Origin: a virus
Virus record (IMG/VR): IMGVR_UViG_3300042558_005069
Location: 40,100 to 104,099 of that record
DNA length: 64,000 bases
Reading direction: 5' to 3' (one strand)
Shown: positions 40,501 through 48,493 of the stretch, piece after piece
How the letters are laid out: every line of letters starts with the position of its first letter
Numbering within the stretch: position 1 is the first letter of the stretch
Notes under the pieces: model-generated
The model's database searches: none
What the model was told of the DNA's origin: nothing
Seen by the model: only the letters and a program-made list of their open reading frames with translations
Translations under genes and position numbers: made by a program

Positions 40501-43500
40501 GAACCCGCTGCCGCATCAACTCCGATAACTAATTTTTCTTGACCGTATACAGCTGCTAATCCAAGATCAATAATGTCTCGCTGTTCATCCGTAGGAGGAA
40601 CAAGAAGATTAAGAAGAGACTTAACGTCTGTTGAAGCAGGAGTTCTTCTTACGGGTCTTTTTTTCGATCCACTACGAGCATTTATTGGATTTCCGCCACT
40701 GGCGAATCTTCCGTCGAGCGTAAGCGCCCTGCCCTGAGAGTCGGACACAGAGGCAATATCGCCATACATACGCTCTTCTTTTGACTGAGAGCCATATTTT
40801 CTTCTGTCTTTTGAAGAAGAAAGGTCTGAAGTGTCAGTAACGTCGTCCTCTTTGTCGAGGAAGGGAATTCCACTGGAGAAACGTTTGTCGATGTTGTCCG
40901 CTCTATCAATAAGGTCAATGTCTCCCATTGGGCCGCTGATTGGTCTGCTTGTTGGTACTTTTGGTGAATCCTCATACCCTTCTAACATTGAAAGCGGAAC
41001 GGTGTCTCTTGATGACTTTTTAGCTTTTCTTTCGTTATCCTCCATGCCCGATAGACGCCGCAATGTTTTGGATCTATTTAGCATCCAGTCAACGGCTTGC
41101 TGCGCTTGACCCATGGCAGTCTTGATAGCGTTTGGATCGTTTCTAATCTTTTCTGCCCAGAATTTTAGATATCCTATGTGATCTTCTCTAACCATGGGCG
41201 AAATGCCAAGCATTCCCAGCAAAAAGGAAGACCCAACTTCTGCTATGAGCTCCTCAAACGCGTACGCCGGTGACCCATATTTTGCAACTTGAGGTCTATT
41301 GTTCCGGCTTGGATGCCCAGTCCAGTGCGTCATTTCGTGCAATAGGGTTGAGTAATAACTTTCCGCATCATTAAACGTTTCGAACGGCGGCATATTTATG
41401 AAGTCGCCGTTTGGAGAGAAAAATGGCCCGCCAACATTTGACTCTCTTAATCTTGGATTTAATTCTTTAACTATCGCTTCTGCATTTTTAACACGAGCTT
41501 TTGGACTCAGGTTTTCCAGGTCGATTTCTGGCTTATACATTTCAGGAGGCAGACCATCAATATCCGCTACGTTATAGACTTCTTCAACTTTGTACTGACG
41601 TGGATCTGATCCAAGTATCGGAACTAAGATATTTACAGGACGAGCATTCGGCGATGCTTTCCCTTTAAATTTTTTCCATTGACTTATCCCTGCCCATTTA
41701 TTGGTTTCGTAACCACGTGATACCGCTATGGAGTTTAACAACATACGGTTGGTCCCCTGGTAGGACCAGCTTTTTTGACCTTGGTTCTTCTTTGTTGGGT
41801 TTCGGGGGTTGTGCTCCCCTTCTCTCCATGGCATATTCCATTTGAATTTTTCTGGATTATTTACAGCTTCTTGAAGCATTTCAAGAATTTGTTTGCCAAT
41901 TTGAGCGTAGTATTCATCGATTACGGCTCTGCCCTCAGCTGTTGCCGTATCTACTATGTCGCCAGGCTTTAGAGAATTATTACCGTCTCCTCCTGAAGAA
42001 AACTTTCCAGTAGAAGAAACTTGGTTAAAAAAGCCATCGAACTTAAACCGCTCATCTATGGTTTTGTCGCTTTCGCGTTTTCTTAGAAAATCCAAATAGT
42101 TTTTGTTTTTTGCCTGAGCCTGCTTCCTGGCCGCAGACATAGATCTACTTATCTCTTTTTTTGGTTTTGCTGTTACTATTTCCCGCGAACCACTGCCTAG
42201 CGGCCGAGCTTCTGTTCCCGCTACCGAGGAGCGCTCTGGGGCTTCAATTTTACCGGGGACTTTTGGATTATTGATTGAGCCTGGACCGTCTGGTGTTGGG
42301 TCGGGCTGCTCAAGAGAAGTACCACGAAGGAATATACCTTCGCCCACAATCCCATTGAGGTTGCGGTCAATAGCTGTCCTTGGATCAAAATTCTCAGCAT
42401 TTGGGGTCGAGAAAAATCTACCTGCAGATCTTGCTCCCCCGATGCCGGGTTTATTATTGGCTCTACTTCCTATGGCTCTTCCGAGCCTGTAGGCGGATAC
42501 CTTAAATTCTAGATCGTCACTGATTAAACTTTTTTTTTTTAAATTATCTAAAGCTGTATCGATAGCGTCAATCAACTCATAAGAAACACCATTTGTTATT
42601 ACTATTCCTTCTGGGTCAACATACGTATCTACCTTATGGTAGTCAAATACTGGATCTAACGCTTGCTTTACGTGAAAAGCATAATCTGTGGATACTGGCA
42701 GGAAATACGGCTTTTCTGGTTCAAAAGAATCTTCAAACGTACCGAACTCGGCTAGATGTTTGAATTTCCGCTTTTTTCTTCTTTTTCTTTTTACTATTCC
42801 ACGCAGTCCGGCAATAAACAGCTCTCCTGGATACTTGAACTCAAAGTCAGCAATATATTCGTTTTCGTTATCCTCTGTCTCGAATTCGTATTCTTTTTTG
42901 GCCATAAAGTCGCCTTTTACAACACCTGGTGGGATTATGGCAAAGCGACACTTCCCTTCAGGCTCTATTGCCATGTCGATAATCTGGCAGCTGTTGTCCT
43001 TGTTATAAAAAACGCAGTTTGAGCATTTAACCCCAATTCCAGCAACTGGATTTTGTGCAGCTGGTTTGTAGCCTGCCCAAATTCCATCAGAATCTTCGTT
43101 TATTTTTCCGTGACGCTTTACGATCTTTAGTAGTGCGTCTCTGAGGTCTGACTCTTCTTGATCCAGGTCATCGGCACTAATTGGCTTGCGGCTCTGCCCT
43201 TCGTACTGCACTGCTGGTAGGGGTACCACCGTCATTCCGTTTGGCCCTGGCTTTATGGCAATGGGAATCGATGGCATCTGGCTCGGACGAACAACCCTCT
43301 GAGGATCTACCGGAGGCAACCCGCCAACAGGCATAACTGGAGGTGAAGTTTGAGGCTTAGCAACGATCACTATTCTTTCTGGAGCGCCAAACATAAAGCG
43401 GCCATTGCCACCTCTGGAAAAATGACATTTATACTTTTCCATTGAATTTGACTGGTCTGTTCTGTTGAAGGAGACCATTCCGTTGTCTTCGTCAACTTCC

Positions 43501-44159
43501 GTCACAGAGACTTGATTTCCAAGAACTTTTTGCAATTCTATTTCTAGCTCATCGCTCATGGATGGACGTTGCTGAACCATAGGGCCGGAAGGGCTCTCGA
43601 CGTCGTAAGTTCCTGGCATCCCTGCTTTTACCGAAATAGTGCCTGTTAGTTGATTTGCTCCGTGGAGAACTGGGCTAACTTCGTAGAGTTCAAGCTCGTA
43701 GATTACGTTTGCTTGAGATTTTTGGTCAAATTGAGCTCTAAGAGTTTTGTAGCCTATTGACCACTCTTGGTCTTCGCCAAAAAAAGCAACATTAGCGAAT
43801 GCTTCTTTGCCCTTTTCTGAATTTAAATTAAACTGGACACGGGCAAAAAGTCCTCCTATGCCAGCCATTTTCATTTTCATTGGCAGTCTTGGATCGGTGG
43901 ACGGAACTTCGTATATCTCTAGAACTTTGCCAATCGGGTCATTCCAGTTATGACCCCACACCACACGAGGCTTGCGCCGCATCAGGCTTTTGGTAAATGC
44001 TCCGCTCTGAACGATATCGCCAACAGAATCTTTGTTCCCTATTCCGGAAACGAAGCACTCGACCATGCCTTGAGCCTCGTCAAGATTCAGTACGCCGGAT
44101 TTTCCGTTGACAACGGACGACATTGAACCAGCTTTATATTCAAAAGAATTTCCGGACAT
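34536..44159 (-). CDS. Giant polyprotein C: prohead protease fused to ArdC-like and SF1-helicase modules
   Basis: 3,207 residues; AAGGTG lies five bases before ATG 44159. Residues 1-180 are an HK97-type (S78/U35) prohead protease: VVWGHNWNDPIGK with His70, EWSIGYKT with Ser134, and ELYEVSPVLHGAN. A four-Cys cluster follows (Cys379, 382, 391, 404; CSNC...GKCRFAIIPPG) and an EF-hand-like AIDRNLNGIVGEG. FSSG at 720 begins an ArdC-like unit: a single-strand-DNA-binding region (MPWREGEHNPRNP, YQGTNRMLLN) and a zincin LLHEMTHWTGH near 939. FSSG at 1094 and FASG at 1152 precede an SF1/UvrD-like helicase: Walker A GSGKTTT (Lys1222), DEAQD (1676-1680), VGDDRQQILGFNG, and motif VI VTRAMRAI near 2370. 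FSSG at 2577 starts an unknown C-terminal region with a 12-residue tandem repeat. Portal and capsid flank it, so the protease assignment is firm. Confidence 0.92.
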   Translation of the reverse strand: MSGNSFEYKAGSMSSVVNGKSGVLNLDEAQGMVECFVSGIGNKDSVGDIVQSGAFTKSLMRRKPRVVWGHNWNDPIGKVLEIYEVPSTDPRLPMKMKMAGIGGLFARVQFNLNSEKGKEAFANVAFFGEDQEWSIGYKTLRAQFDQKSQANVIYELELYEVSPVLHGANQLTGTISVKAGMPGTYDVESPSGPMVQQRPSMSDELEIELQKVLGNQVSVTEVDEDNGMVSFNRTDQSNSMEKYKCHFSRGGNGRFMFGAPERIVIVAKPQTSPPVMPVGGLPPVDPQRVVRPSQMPSIPIAIKPGPNGMTVVPLPAVQYEGQSRKPISADDLDQEESDLRDALLKIVKRHGKINEDSDGIWAGYKPAAQNPVAGIGVKCSNCVFYNKDNSCQIIDMAIEPEGKCRFAIIPPGVVKGDFMAKKEYEFETEDNENEYIADFEFKYPGELFIAGLRGIVKRKRRKKRKFKHLAEFGTFEDSFEPEKPYFLPVSTDYAFHVKQALDPVFDYHKVDTYVDPEGIVITNGVSYELIDAIDTALDNLKKKSLISDDLEFKVSAYRLGRAIGSRANNKPGIGGARSAGRFFSTPNAENFDPRTAIDRNLNGIVGEGIFLRGTSLEQPDPTPDGPGSINNPKVPGKIEAPERSSVAGTEARPLGSGSREIVTAKPKKEISRSMSAARKQAQAKNKNYLDFLRKRESDKTIDERFKFDGFFNQVSSTGKFSSGGDGNNSLKPGDIVDTATAEGRAVIDEYYAQIGKQILEMLQEAVNNPEKFKWNMPWREGEHNPRNPTKKNQGQKSWSYQGTNRMLLNSIAVSRGYETNKWAGISQWKKFKGKASPNARPVNILVPILGSDPRQYKVEEVYNVADIDGLPPEMYKPEIDLENLSPKARVKNAEAIVKELNPRLRESNVGGPFFSPNGDFINMPPFETFNDAESYYSTLLHEMTHWTGHPSRNNRPQVAKYGSPAYAFEELIAEVGSSFLLGMLGISPMVREDHIGYLKFWAEKIRNDPNAIKTAMGQAQQAVDWMLNRSKTLRRLSGMEDNERKAKKSSRDTVPLSMLEGYEDSPKVPTSRPISGPMGDIDLIDRADNIDKRFSSGIPFLDKEDDVTDTSDLSSSKDRRKYGSQSKEERMYGDIASVSDSQGRALTLDGRFASGGNPINARSGSKKRPVRRTPASTDVKSLLNLLVPPTDEQRDIIDLGLAAVYGQEKLVIGVDAAAGSGKTTTMKMLAAAINAEFSVDDILQRFAGDAVTRKQQLLKKANYLAAKYPAKGFEDVDVFWPESTDEKTLIQAIRELGESRGVTEDNKPTIYYTVFGKENRLEAAESFPGNTGIGTTTQLAYWSLRQGIAENDSPENRILNAPSMRRKIELLTDYARRRSFKNRNQPITVDGYDQARRQHDSESMQFIGYRPNYKDLGYSTVETGKDMLAFLEKAGVSLPRRTISVTRGKGKKAKTKNIEVYDVPFTMPDGNNWIEVDFFGEYLAMAFRRWSLSSNPEVTKDVFNLSFREQTDTMTGRFSTKKAQKKTQAIDEQLQNVPDKLMDEWLSYVKKAADELVDGNGMLLPTQGQLPKLLLLADPDLSTNPGALGHGSKDSLANEKIPAQFNIRRGDVVYYGKNNKFYDEVIDPQTGRISSIRQWDKSEGEPWVVVSIDGSRGKLKKQYASKEKPISLFAIDEAQDLNEVWEELLNRNKERVSTIAVGDDRQQILGFNGSKNIMQSISPDFVPKLTQSFRFGSLLGYMATLILGRENKLLQDLLDEGKPLTAEQWKYVEGAADTAAKRHIENIFSFVKAGDFGAANSVNDTVKRLYGVSFDSYLNGENFAGMTPKARAKALTELRKEIDDAKTKIAKALSTRVVDEKEEVYFGNLPDMALSRGKVQTVHLAVQTWKDLFLESAVFLGGRIDNPETLRDSQNLTQNEFDQLVKPLSSKDKPQIMLTQSAWQEAVDFFQHIDWAEKTAAGLNPGRKPEKSPLIGDYWDMATIRERFKLKSKSPGNSLYQLLFQPVDGQPAGSQTMFASQMLVSLRGGGVVLADGTKSHRSSSIRPMRDSLDLGLMEFEEKTLSQILSSTDRSSKSSDVNAATKIFVVQPDAKGTKDAVYFELEYDFKDGQDAINPDDFQVIVEKIPDQPGERLRVTSKWTKADGTPKFETIAEFGEAETVEELEKIAFRRMRNKLVMTATAGRSNTGTDPRETFYATKQFKWTGKLILSGDGVDTGRPQAVYADPNKYPDTSGRNFDGAYLSDTLGILDRLGLQSRTRLSFGVGPKVSRAKGRDYDGFVIDAKDDPEEATRIINLIGDAVRKSAKKRGGDVVIQTGTTAKGKEGKFVLVLDDFTDPDDDLNVDILEAAKRNGSGPPGWIEEMNLQHVVVTRAMRAISLSPRMWMAHFAEGQKRKEIADLIRDGVERKILPEDFDRESELSLDKLPKVYREIEEYAAEGKDLTDFNASRRSVLSLPDDELIAEMRRIGVPDVATQGFIKRRKEVMDEFADANVSEETLRDASVRIMRERAREIIDGPMFDPAAQFPEGEDDGRGISDEDLTVDDADNVLDELDEISTIEAEDDDDDDFDEDFDAGFSSGAEPSETSEEAPDVAKGSSRASKITGTPEGRFGRRVSRFENRAGMQQRLSALELAGIRTDVRIDPQDRDRVTRYAMQFWNAFNQTGIALDMPADQNSTSKNDRAKKINDNIIKVGERMRARKQSDGSRVVKIGKTTDNFANNDPSGDSWMLSISKLLDTVRIPTGWRRQEDISRGTITSELQGEEVVDVATPKVGVYWTQSEPLTIPKLAKLLGLNVTEEAKLKGDTAALTHDTVRYLLAEIGSQPEFSGWRLFSPVSDMEAEEEGMNAIERLVENTGRANMRDRFIIETFGADAYPYWHDRGDFIGGIAEEEIYGSGKMLTAEEFDDLEDGARRFNAVGKFENSPAARDDSEAEVELSYQGTMGEAFEALPPDIASNARRGKGSRVQRADFTLSQLLDHLGISEDEWPKQLKPILEKAFGEDLDAELDPDDVKKVDAELDPDDVKKVDVGLGEDAVKEWKKDGVPIAYIAEMIRTGVIPNARDVFGVNKAGQKLDEELLASKANVYEALTEFIDRSFPGSSLNSVQSRQFIINSREMGTVLQAAAKRRGKTFSKRLGDVPRFSRSELQEFVDQFNKIFGTNHTIEDIFSGEQLRNAQTRLREGTTVYKPSAPGRKGKRKTSPEIINK
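35075..35146. repeat. 36-bp perfect tandem duplication
   Basis: Two identical 36-base units, 35075-35110 and 35111-35146, lie in the C-terminal part of polyprotein C. In frame they encode AELDPDDVKKVD twice. The copies are exact, so the duplication is probably recent. Confidence 0.95.
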
Positions 44160-44223
44160 TTAAGCACCTTTTCTCGTCTAATGAGATGATAGGTTAAATT
44201 GCTAATCTGAAACGGAAAGTATT

Positions 44224-44251
44224 GTTATATTTTTTAAAGAAATAATATAAA
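44224..44251 (-). promoter_or_regulatory. Candidate promoter upstream of polyprotein C
   Basis: In the 96-base gap between portal and polyprotein C, reading leftward: -35-like TTTATA (complement of 44246-44251), 16-base spacer, -10-like TATAAC (complement of 44224-44229). The region is very AT-rich, so chance matches are likely. The leader would be about 58 bases. Confidence 0.3.
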
Positions 44252-44255
44252 GAAA

Positions 44256-46358
44256 CTATACTGTTTGAGCAAAAAGCCAGACCGATCGAGCTTCTGATTC
44301 AGCTATCTCAAACTGATCATGAGCAAGAAGGTTGGCATACATCTCTCCAATTCCTTGCCTAAACGCTCTGAGTCTTTCTTCTTCGTTTGAAAAATCAAAA
44401 GACTTAATCATCAGATTGTATATTTCTGAAGATATATCGCTGTTAAGAGATTTTATTTTCATCAGGTGAGACTCGATAGTTTTTACAACATCAATTGTCG
44501 GAATGGACTTAACTTTAATCCCATTTTCTGATTTAAATTCTTTTCGTGAATCGAAAGAATCATTAATGATCGATGTGAGCACGGGCTTTATGTCGTCTTC
44601 CATCTGTCTATTCCAAACATCAACAGCCAGTACCTGCTCAATATCGAGAGTCCCAGCAGAAAGGGCTTTTTTGGCTTTTGCTCCAGAAGATTTCTCCATG
44701 ACAACTCTTTGCTGACGCTCTAGCAGTCTTTCGATACTGCGAGCTAGTATCTCCGACCATCTCTCGATGGCTGTTTGACATTTTTCATCGTATGTCTCGC
44801 TGAGCGATTTTGTCTCGATGGAGGCTTGACGTTCCCCCGCTGTTGCCATTTGCTGCTGCGGCATCCCCTGCGTGATTGCTTCCGATGGGATTGTAGTCTG
44901 AGCCAAATCGCCAGCTGGAGGAGTTGCCTGCCCGGCCATGGATTCGGCGATTGCCCCTTGCATAGTGTTTGGATCGAGCGGAGGAGGTGCTCCTTCCATC
45001 CCTGGCTGTCCTGGCATACCTGGGGGCATCCCTGGCATACCTGGGGGCATACCTGGCATACCTGGGGGCTGTCCTGGCATACCTTGCTGCTCCCCCATCA
45101 TCGCCTGATTTTCTTCCATTTTTTTCTTTGTGTTGGCAATTGGAATAAGATTTGGATTCATAAGCAAAGAGTCAGCGAGGTCTGCTTCTACTTCTTTTCT
45201 TGAAGAGCCGGTCCGGTATTCGTTTGCACTGATTAATCCAGTCTGAAATTCCTGGAGCAAATACCTGTCTCGCTCCTGCTTGTAGAGCATTAGGATTGGA
45301 ACTTCGGAGGTGTCGAAGTCTAAATAGTACTTATCGTCTAACTCGTCTAGCCCCCGAGCGAGTGGCTCTAAATGTGGAAGCATTGTTTCCATCCAGAAAA
45401 CACGGATTTCTTCTGCGGCATTGCTAAAAGTACGACCGGACGCATTTCCGATAACAGACTCAGGAACTCCGAAAGCTGAAAGAATTTCTTCTTTTGTTAT
45501 TTGTCGCATTTGTATGTATGCGGCGTCTCTGGGACTTGCAGATGTGTCGACAAAATCAACACCATCGTCTGATGAGATTACGGTTGTGTGACCGGCTTTA
45601 GACAAGTTTCCCCTAAATCTATTACGTAGCTCTTCTTTGTCATCGTCATCTATTTCTCCTCTTACTACGAGAAGACCGCCAGGTCTTCCATCGTTAAGTA
45701 AATAGTTCCTATTGTAAAGTTTTGCTAAGTTTTCTATTTCTATTGCCACCCCAGAAGCTTCAAGTGGAGTCAGTGAAAGATAAGGGTCAAGGGGGTGAGG
45801 TCTACGAATCCAGCAGACGTCGTCTGGCTTCATAATAACCTTGTCTCCGGTTGGCATCATGACTTCATAGCCTGAAACAAAAGTTTTTGGGTGAGGAATC
45901 GGAGATGTGGATTGTGGCGGAAGAAGGTTTAGGGCGACAATTCCTCCATCGCGGCCACGAATTTTCTCTATAAACGCTCCTCGCGTTCCGAGAAGAAGCT
46001 GAGCTGAAAGCCTGTATCTGAAAATAAAAGAGTTTTCGCCTATGTTTGATTTTGTGTTCAGAAGCTCAAGGAGGGTTGATCTTTTGGCTTCTCTGCCAAC
46101 AACCAGTTCACCCATATTGGAGTTATCTTTACGCAAAACTATAGGTAGTCGCGCTTGGTTTCCTGCGATCGCATCAATGCATCGATTAACCCAGGTTATC
46201 TTAGACATTCCCTCGCGGTATGCGCGCTCTATGTCCCACGAGTCCCTGTATGGCTTTCCTGCAAATGAGGGATTCATCGAAACGGGAGCGCCGTATACAC
46301 CTAACTCTTTAGAGCTAGTGCTTTTAATTGATTTGTTTTGTGGTGTATTCCAGCCCAT
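44256..46358 (-). CDS. Portal protein
   Basis: 700 residues. The dodecameric portal forms the DNA entry ring and binds the terminase. The N-terminal half is typical of HK97-family portals: ITWVNRCIDAIAGNQARLP, then LNLLPPQSTSPIPH, PDDVCWIRRPHPLDPYLSLT, and FGVPESVIGNASGRTFSNAAE, a hallmark clip/stem region. Residues 410-460 hold a Pro-Gly-Met repeat region (PGMPGMPPGMPG). The C-terminal 200 residues are helical and resemble the extended tails of some actinophage portals. It opens the leftward head block, back to back with the large terminase gene. Confidence 0.92.
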   Translation of the reverse strand: MGWNTPQNKSIKSTSSKELGVYGAPVSMNPSFAGKPYRDSWDIERAYREGMSKITWVNRCIDAIAGNQARLPIVLRKDNSNMGELVVGREAKRSTLLELLNTKSNIGENSFIFRYRLSAQLLLGTRGAFIEKIRGRDGGIVALNLLPPQSTSPIPHPKTFVSGYEVMMPTGDKVIMKPDDVCWIRRPHPLDPYLSLTPLEASGVAIEIENLAKLYNRNYLLNDGRPGGLLVVRGEIDDDDKEELRNRFRGNLSKAGHTTVISSDDGVDFVDTSASPRDAAYIQMRQITKEEILSAFGVPESVIGNASGRTFSNAAEEIRVFWMETMLPHLEPLARGLDELDDKYYLDFDTSEVPILMLYKQERDRYLLQEFQTGLISANEYRTGSSRKEVEADLADSLLMNPNLIPIANTKKKMEENQAMMGEQQGMPGQPPGMPGMPPGMPGMPPGMPGQPGMEGAPPPLDPNTMQGAIAESMAGQATPPAGDLAQTTIPSEAITQGMPQQQMATAGERQASIETKSLSETYDEKCQTAIERWSEILARSIERLLERQQRVVMEKSSGAKAKKALSAGTLDIEQVLAVDVWNRQMEDDIKPVLTSIINDSFDSRKEFKSENGIKVKSIPTIDVVKTIESHLMKIKSLNSDISSEIYNLMIKSFDFSNEEERLRAFRQGIGEMYANLLAHDQFEIAESEARSVWLFAQTV
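45011..45083. repeat. 21-bp tandem repeat in the portal gene
   Basis: About three and a half units of 21 bases (CTGGCATACCTGGGGGCATN-type) encode the collagen-like PGMPGMP repeat of the portal protein. Units differ by one to three bases. It marks a flexible surface segment and a likely length-variable site. Confidence 0.85.
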
Positions 46359-46366
46359 AATTTTAT

Positions 46367-46585
46367 TTACTCAAGCCCCAAGATGAATCCAAAAAGTCCG
46401 CAACCTATACCCGCAACCACTATTCCAGCCGGTGGGAATATTAAGCCAACACCAATACTAGTAAGTATTATAAATGACAACATAAATACATAAGCGAAGG
46501 TAGTGCGATTTAGCTTTATTCTTTGCTGAATCGCTAATCGCCAATTATTCTGTCGTTGTTTCTTTTTTTTGTCCTGCACTGGCAT
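46367..46585 (-). CDS. Small membrane protein with two transmembrane helices
   Basis: About 72 residues from ATG 46585; a longer frame to 46729 would overlap the large terminase on the other strand and is less likely. The first 28 residues are basic (DKKKKQRQNNWRLAIQQRIK), followed by two hydrophobic helices (TFAYVFMLSFIILTSIGVGL; PAGIVVAGIGCGLFGFIL). It could be a holin-like, superinfection-exclusion or membrane-anchored protein; no lysin is nearby to support a lysis role. It ends nine bases before the portal start. Confidence 0.6.
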   Translation of the reverse strand: MPVQDKKKKQRQNNWRLAIQQRIKLNRTTFAYVFMLSFIILTSIGVGLIFPPAGIVVAGIGCGLFGFILGLE

Positions 46586-46639
46586 ATAACATACAGTAGC
46601 GCACAATTTTGTCGCAGGAACAACTAAAGGTCTTTTACA

Positions 46640-47953
46640 ATGGATAATAAACCCAATTGGGCGGAGGTCCTCGAATACCTTCAACCTAAGGAACCTCCAT
46701 TTTGCCCCGAGGAACCCTCTATTAACCAAAAAGTATTTCTTCGCACGAACGCTCTAGAAGCGTTGTTCGGGGGAGCGGCTGGCGGTGGAAAAAGTTCAGC
46801 ATTGCTAATGGCAGCATTGCAGTACGTTGACGTACCTGGATATTCTGCACTTCTTTGCCGTCGTACATTTGCCGACTTATCGCTCCCTGGAGCATTGATG
46901 GACCGTTTTAAGTCATGGATGAGCAACTATGACGATATCCATTGGAATAACAACACTTTTATTGCTACGTTTCCATCGGGAGCAAGAATATCCTTCGGTT
47001 ACCTCAATAATGTCAACGATTATCTTAGATATAAGGGTTCGGAATTTCAGTTCATAGGGATGGACGAAGTTACGGAAATACGTGAATCTGACTACAGGTA
47101 TTTGTTTTCTCGCCTCCGTCGCCCAGCTAACGGTCCAGTTTCGCAAGTCCCACTAAGAATGCGATGTGCGTCAAACCCTGCTCCAAACTGGGTGCGTCAA
47201 AGATTTATAGTTGAAGGAAAAGAAACAAATAGAATTTTTGTACCCTCTACGCTGAAGGACAACCCAGGAATTGACGCCGACTCGTACAGGCAGTCATTGT
47301 CCGCACTCGACCCCGTTGAGCGGCGAAGACTGGAAGAAGGAGACTGGTGGTCTACGACTCTTGGCACAATGTTTGACAGAACATCATTTGAGATAATAGA
47401 CCCAATTGACATCCCGATAATAACCAGCGCAGCAAGAGTGGTTCGTTTTTGGGACCTTGCAGCTACGGAACCAAGTGCCTCAAACCCTGACCCAGACTGG
47501 ACTGTCGGCACTTTAATGCTTTTCAATGGCGGCGTAGCTTATGTTTTGGACGTAAGGAGAGCAAGAGTTCGGGGAGAAAAAGTAGAACAATTAATTTCTC
47601 AGACATCAATAGAAGATGGGCATGGGGTAGCGATACGCATGGAACAAGAACCAGGCTCCTCCGGAAAAGCATTGCTGGATCAATACGCTAGATACGTAGT
47701 TCCTGGCTACGATTTCGGCGCTGTACGCGCTACGGGGGACAAAGTGACCCGCGCTAGACCATTCGCTGCAGCGGTAGCCAATGGAAACGTTCGGTTAGTT
47801 CGAGGTCCGTGGATAACTGGATGGCTTGATGAATTTGCCTCTTTCCCGGAAGCCTGCGACCACGACGACCAAGTCGACTCGGCTGTTGGAGCATTTACTC
47901 ATTTAACGGGCCTTGGGTTGCCACAGAGAAAACGAGCATCTATACTCATCTAG
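46640..47953 (+). CDS. Terminase large subunit
   Basis: 437 residues. The packaging motor: an N-terminal ATPase pumps DNA and a C-terminal RNase-H-fold nuclease cuts it. Walker A is GGAAGGGKS (44-52), Walker B ends FIGMDEVTE with catalytic Asp142-Glu143, followed by the coupling motif CASNPAP. VPSTLKDNPG and LEEGDWW are typical of the terminase-6 family. The nuclease begins VVRFWDLAATEPS, with the acidic metal ligand, and includes a later EQEPGSSGKA and the final CDHDDQVDS. The ribosome site is AAAGG eight bases upstream. It heads the rightward recombination operon and is divergent from the portal. Confidence 0.95.
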   Translation: MDNKPNWAEVLEYLQPKEPPFCPEEPSINQKVFLRTNALEALFGGAAGGGKSSALLMAALQYVDVPGYSALLCRRTFADLSLPGALMDRFKSWMSNYDDIHWNNNTFIATFPSGARISFGYLNNVNDYLRYKGSEFQFIGMDEVTEIRESDYRYLFSRLRRPANGPVSQVPLRMRCASNPAPNWVRQRFIVEGKETNRIFVPSTLKDNPGIDADSYRQSLSALDPVERRRLEEGDWWSTTLGTMFDRTSFEIIDPIDIPIITSAARVVRFWDLAATEPSASNPDPDWTVGTLMLFNGGVAYVLDVRRARVRGEKVEQLISQTSIEDGHGVAIRMEQEPGSSGKALLDQYARYVVPGYDFGAVRATGDKVTRARPFAAAVANGNVRLVRGPWITGWLDEFASFPEACDHDDQVDSAVGAFTHLTGLGLPQRKRASILI

Positions 47954-47979
47954 CAAATAACTAAACAAAAGGGGTATTA

Positions 47980-48471
47980 ATGCTAGATAAAATAAAAACT
48001 TTACAAAAAGAGCTTGTAAATCTCGACAATGAACTTCAAGATTTTCTGAAAACAGCAACAACGCCAGAAGAAGCTTGCTTAATTTTGTCAGAGATTAATT
48101 TTCTTAAACGTGATCTTTCCATTGTCTACGATGGGTACTGCGCCGGAGTGCTTCAACTTATGGGAGAGAGCGACGGCTATACGCTTGAGAACGGTGCGGA
48201 GATTGAAAGAAAATCAGGCTACGACAGAAAAGCTTGGAAACACAAGGATCTCGGCGCTGAAGTTGTCGATAAACTAATCTCCATGTCTGTTGACATGGAC
48301 ACTGGGGAAGTGACAAAATCTACCAGACAAATAGCATTAGAAATTCTCGACTACTGCGCCCCCTCGTACTGGAGGATTAAAGAATTGGGCAAAATTGGCG
48401 TGAACCCAGACAACTACTGTGAAGTAGGCGAGCTCAAAACCAGTCTCATCGTTCGTAAATCAAAAAACTAG
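47980..48471 (+). CDS. Conserved phage protein upstream of the annealing protein
   Basis: 163 residues. A helical N-terminal half (KIKTLQKELVNLDNELQDFL) is followed by a mixed region with ENGAEIERKSGYDRKAW and an aromatic DYCAPSYWRIKEL segment. I recall similar proteins directly before recombination genes in actinophages, without known function. It lies 22 bases before the Rad52-like gene and probably shares its transcript. A recombination accessory role is suggested by context alone. Confidence 0.6.
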   Translation: MLDKIKTLQKELVNLDNELQDFLKTATTPEEACLILSEINFLKRDLSIVYDGYCAGVLQLMGESDGYTLENGAEIERKSGYDRKAWKHKDLGAEVVDKLISMSVDMDTGEVTKSTRQIALEILDYCAPSYWRIKELGKIGVNPDNYCEVGELKTSLIVRKSKN

Positions 48472-48493
48472 AAACAGAACAAGGAAAATAAAA

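Noticed and set aside
45011-45083. CRISPR-like repeat
   Set aside because: Units are contiguous 21-base coding repeats without spacers, encoding a Pro-Gly-Met segment of the portal. No CRISPR array is seen in the window.
46586-46729. N-terminal extension of the small membrane protein
   Set aside because: It would overlap the large terminase gene by 90 bases on the other strand, and the internal ATG gives a sensible basic-then-two-helix protein.
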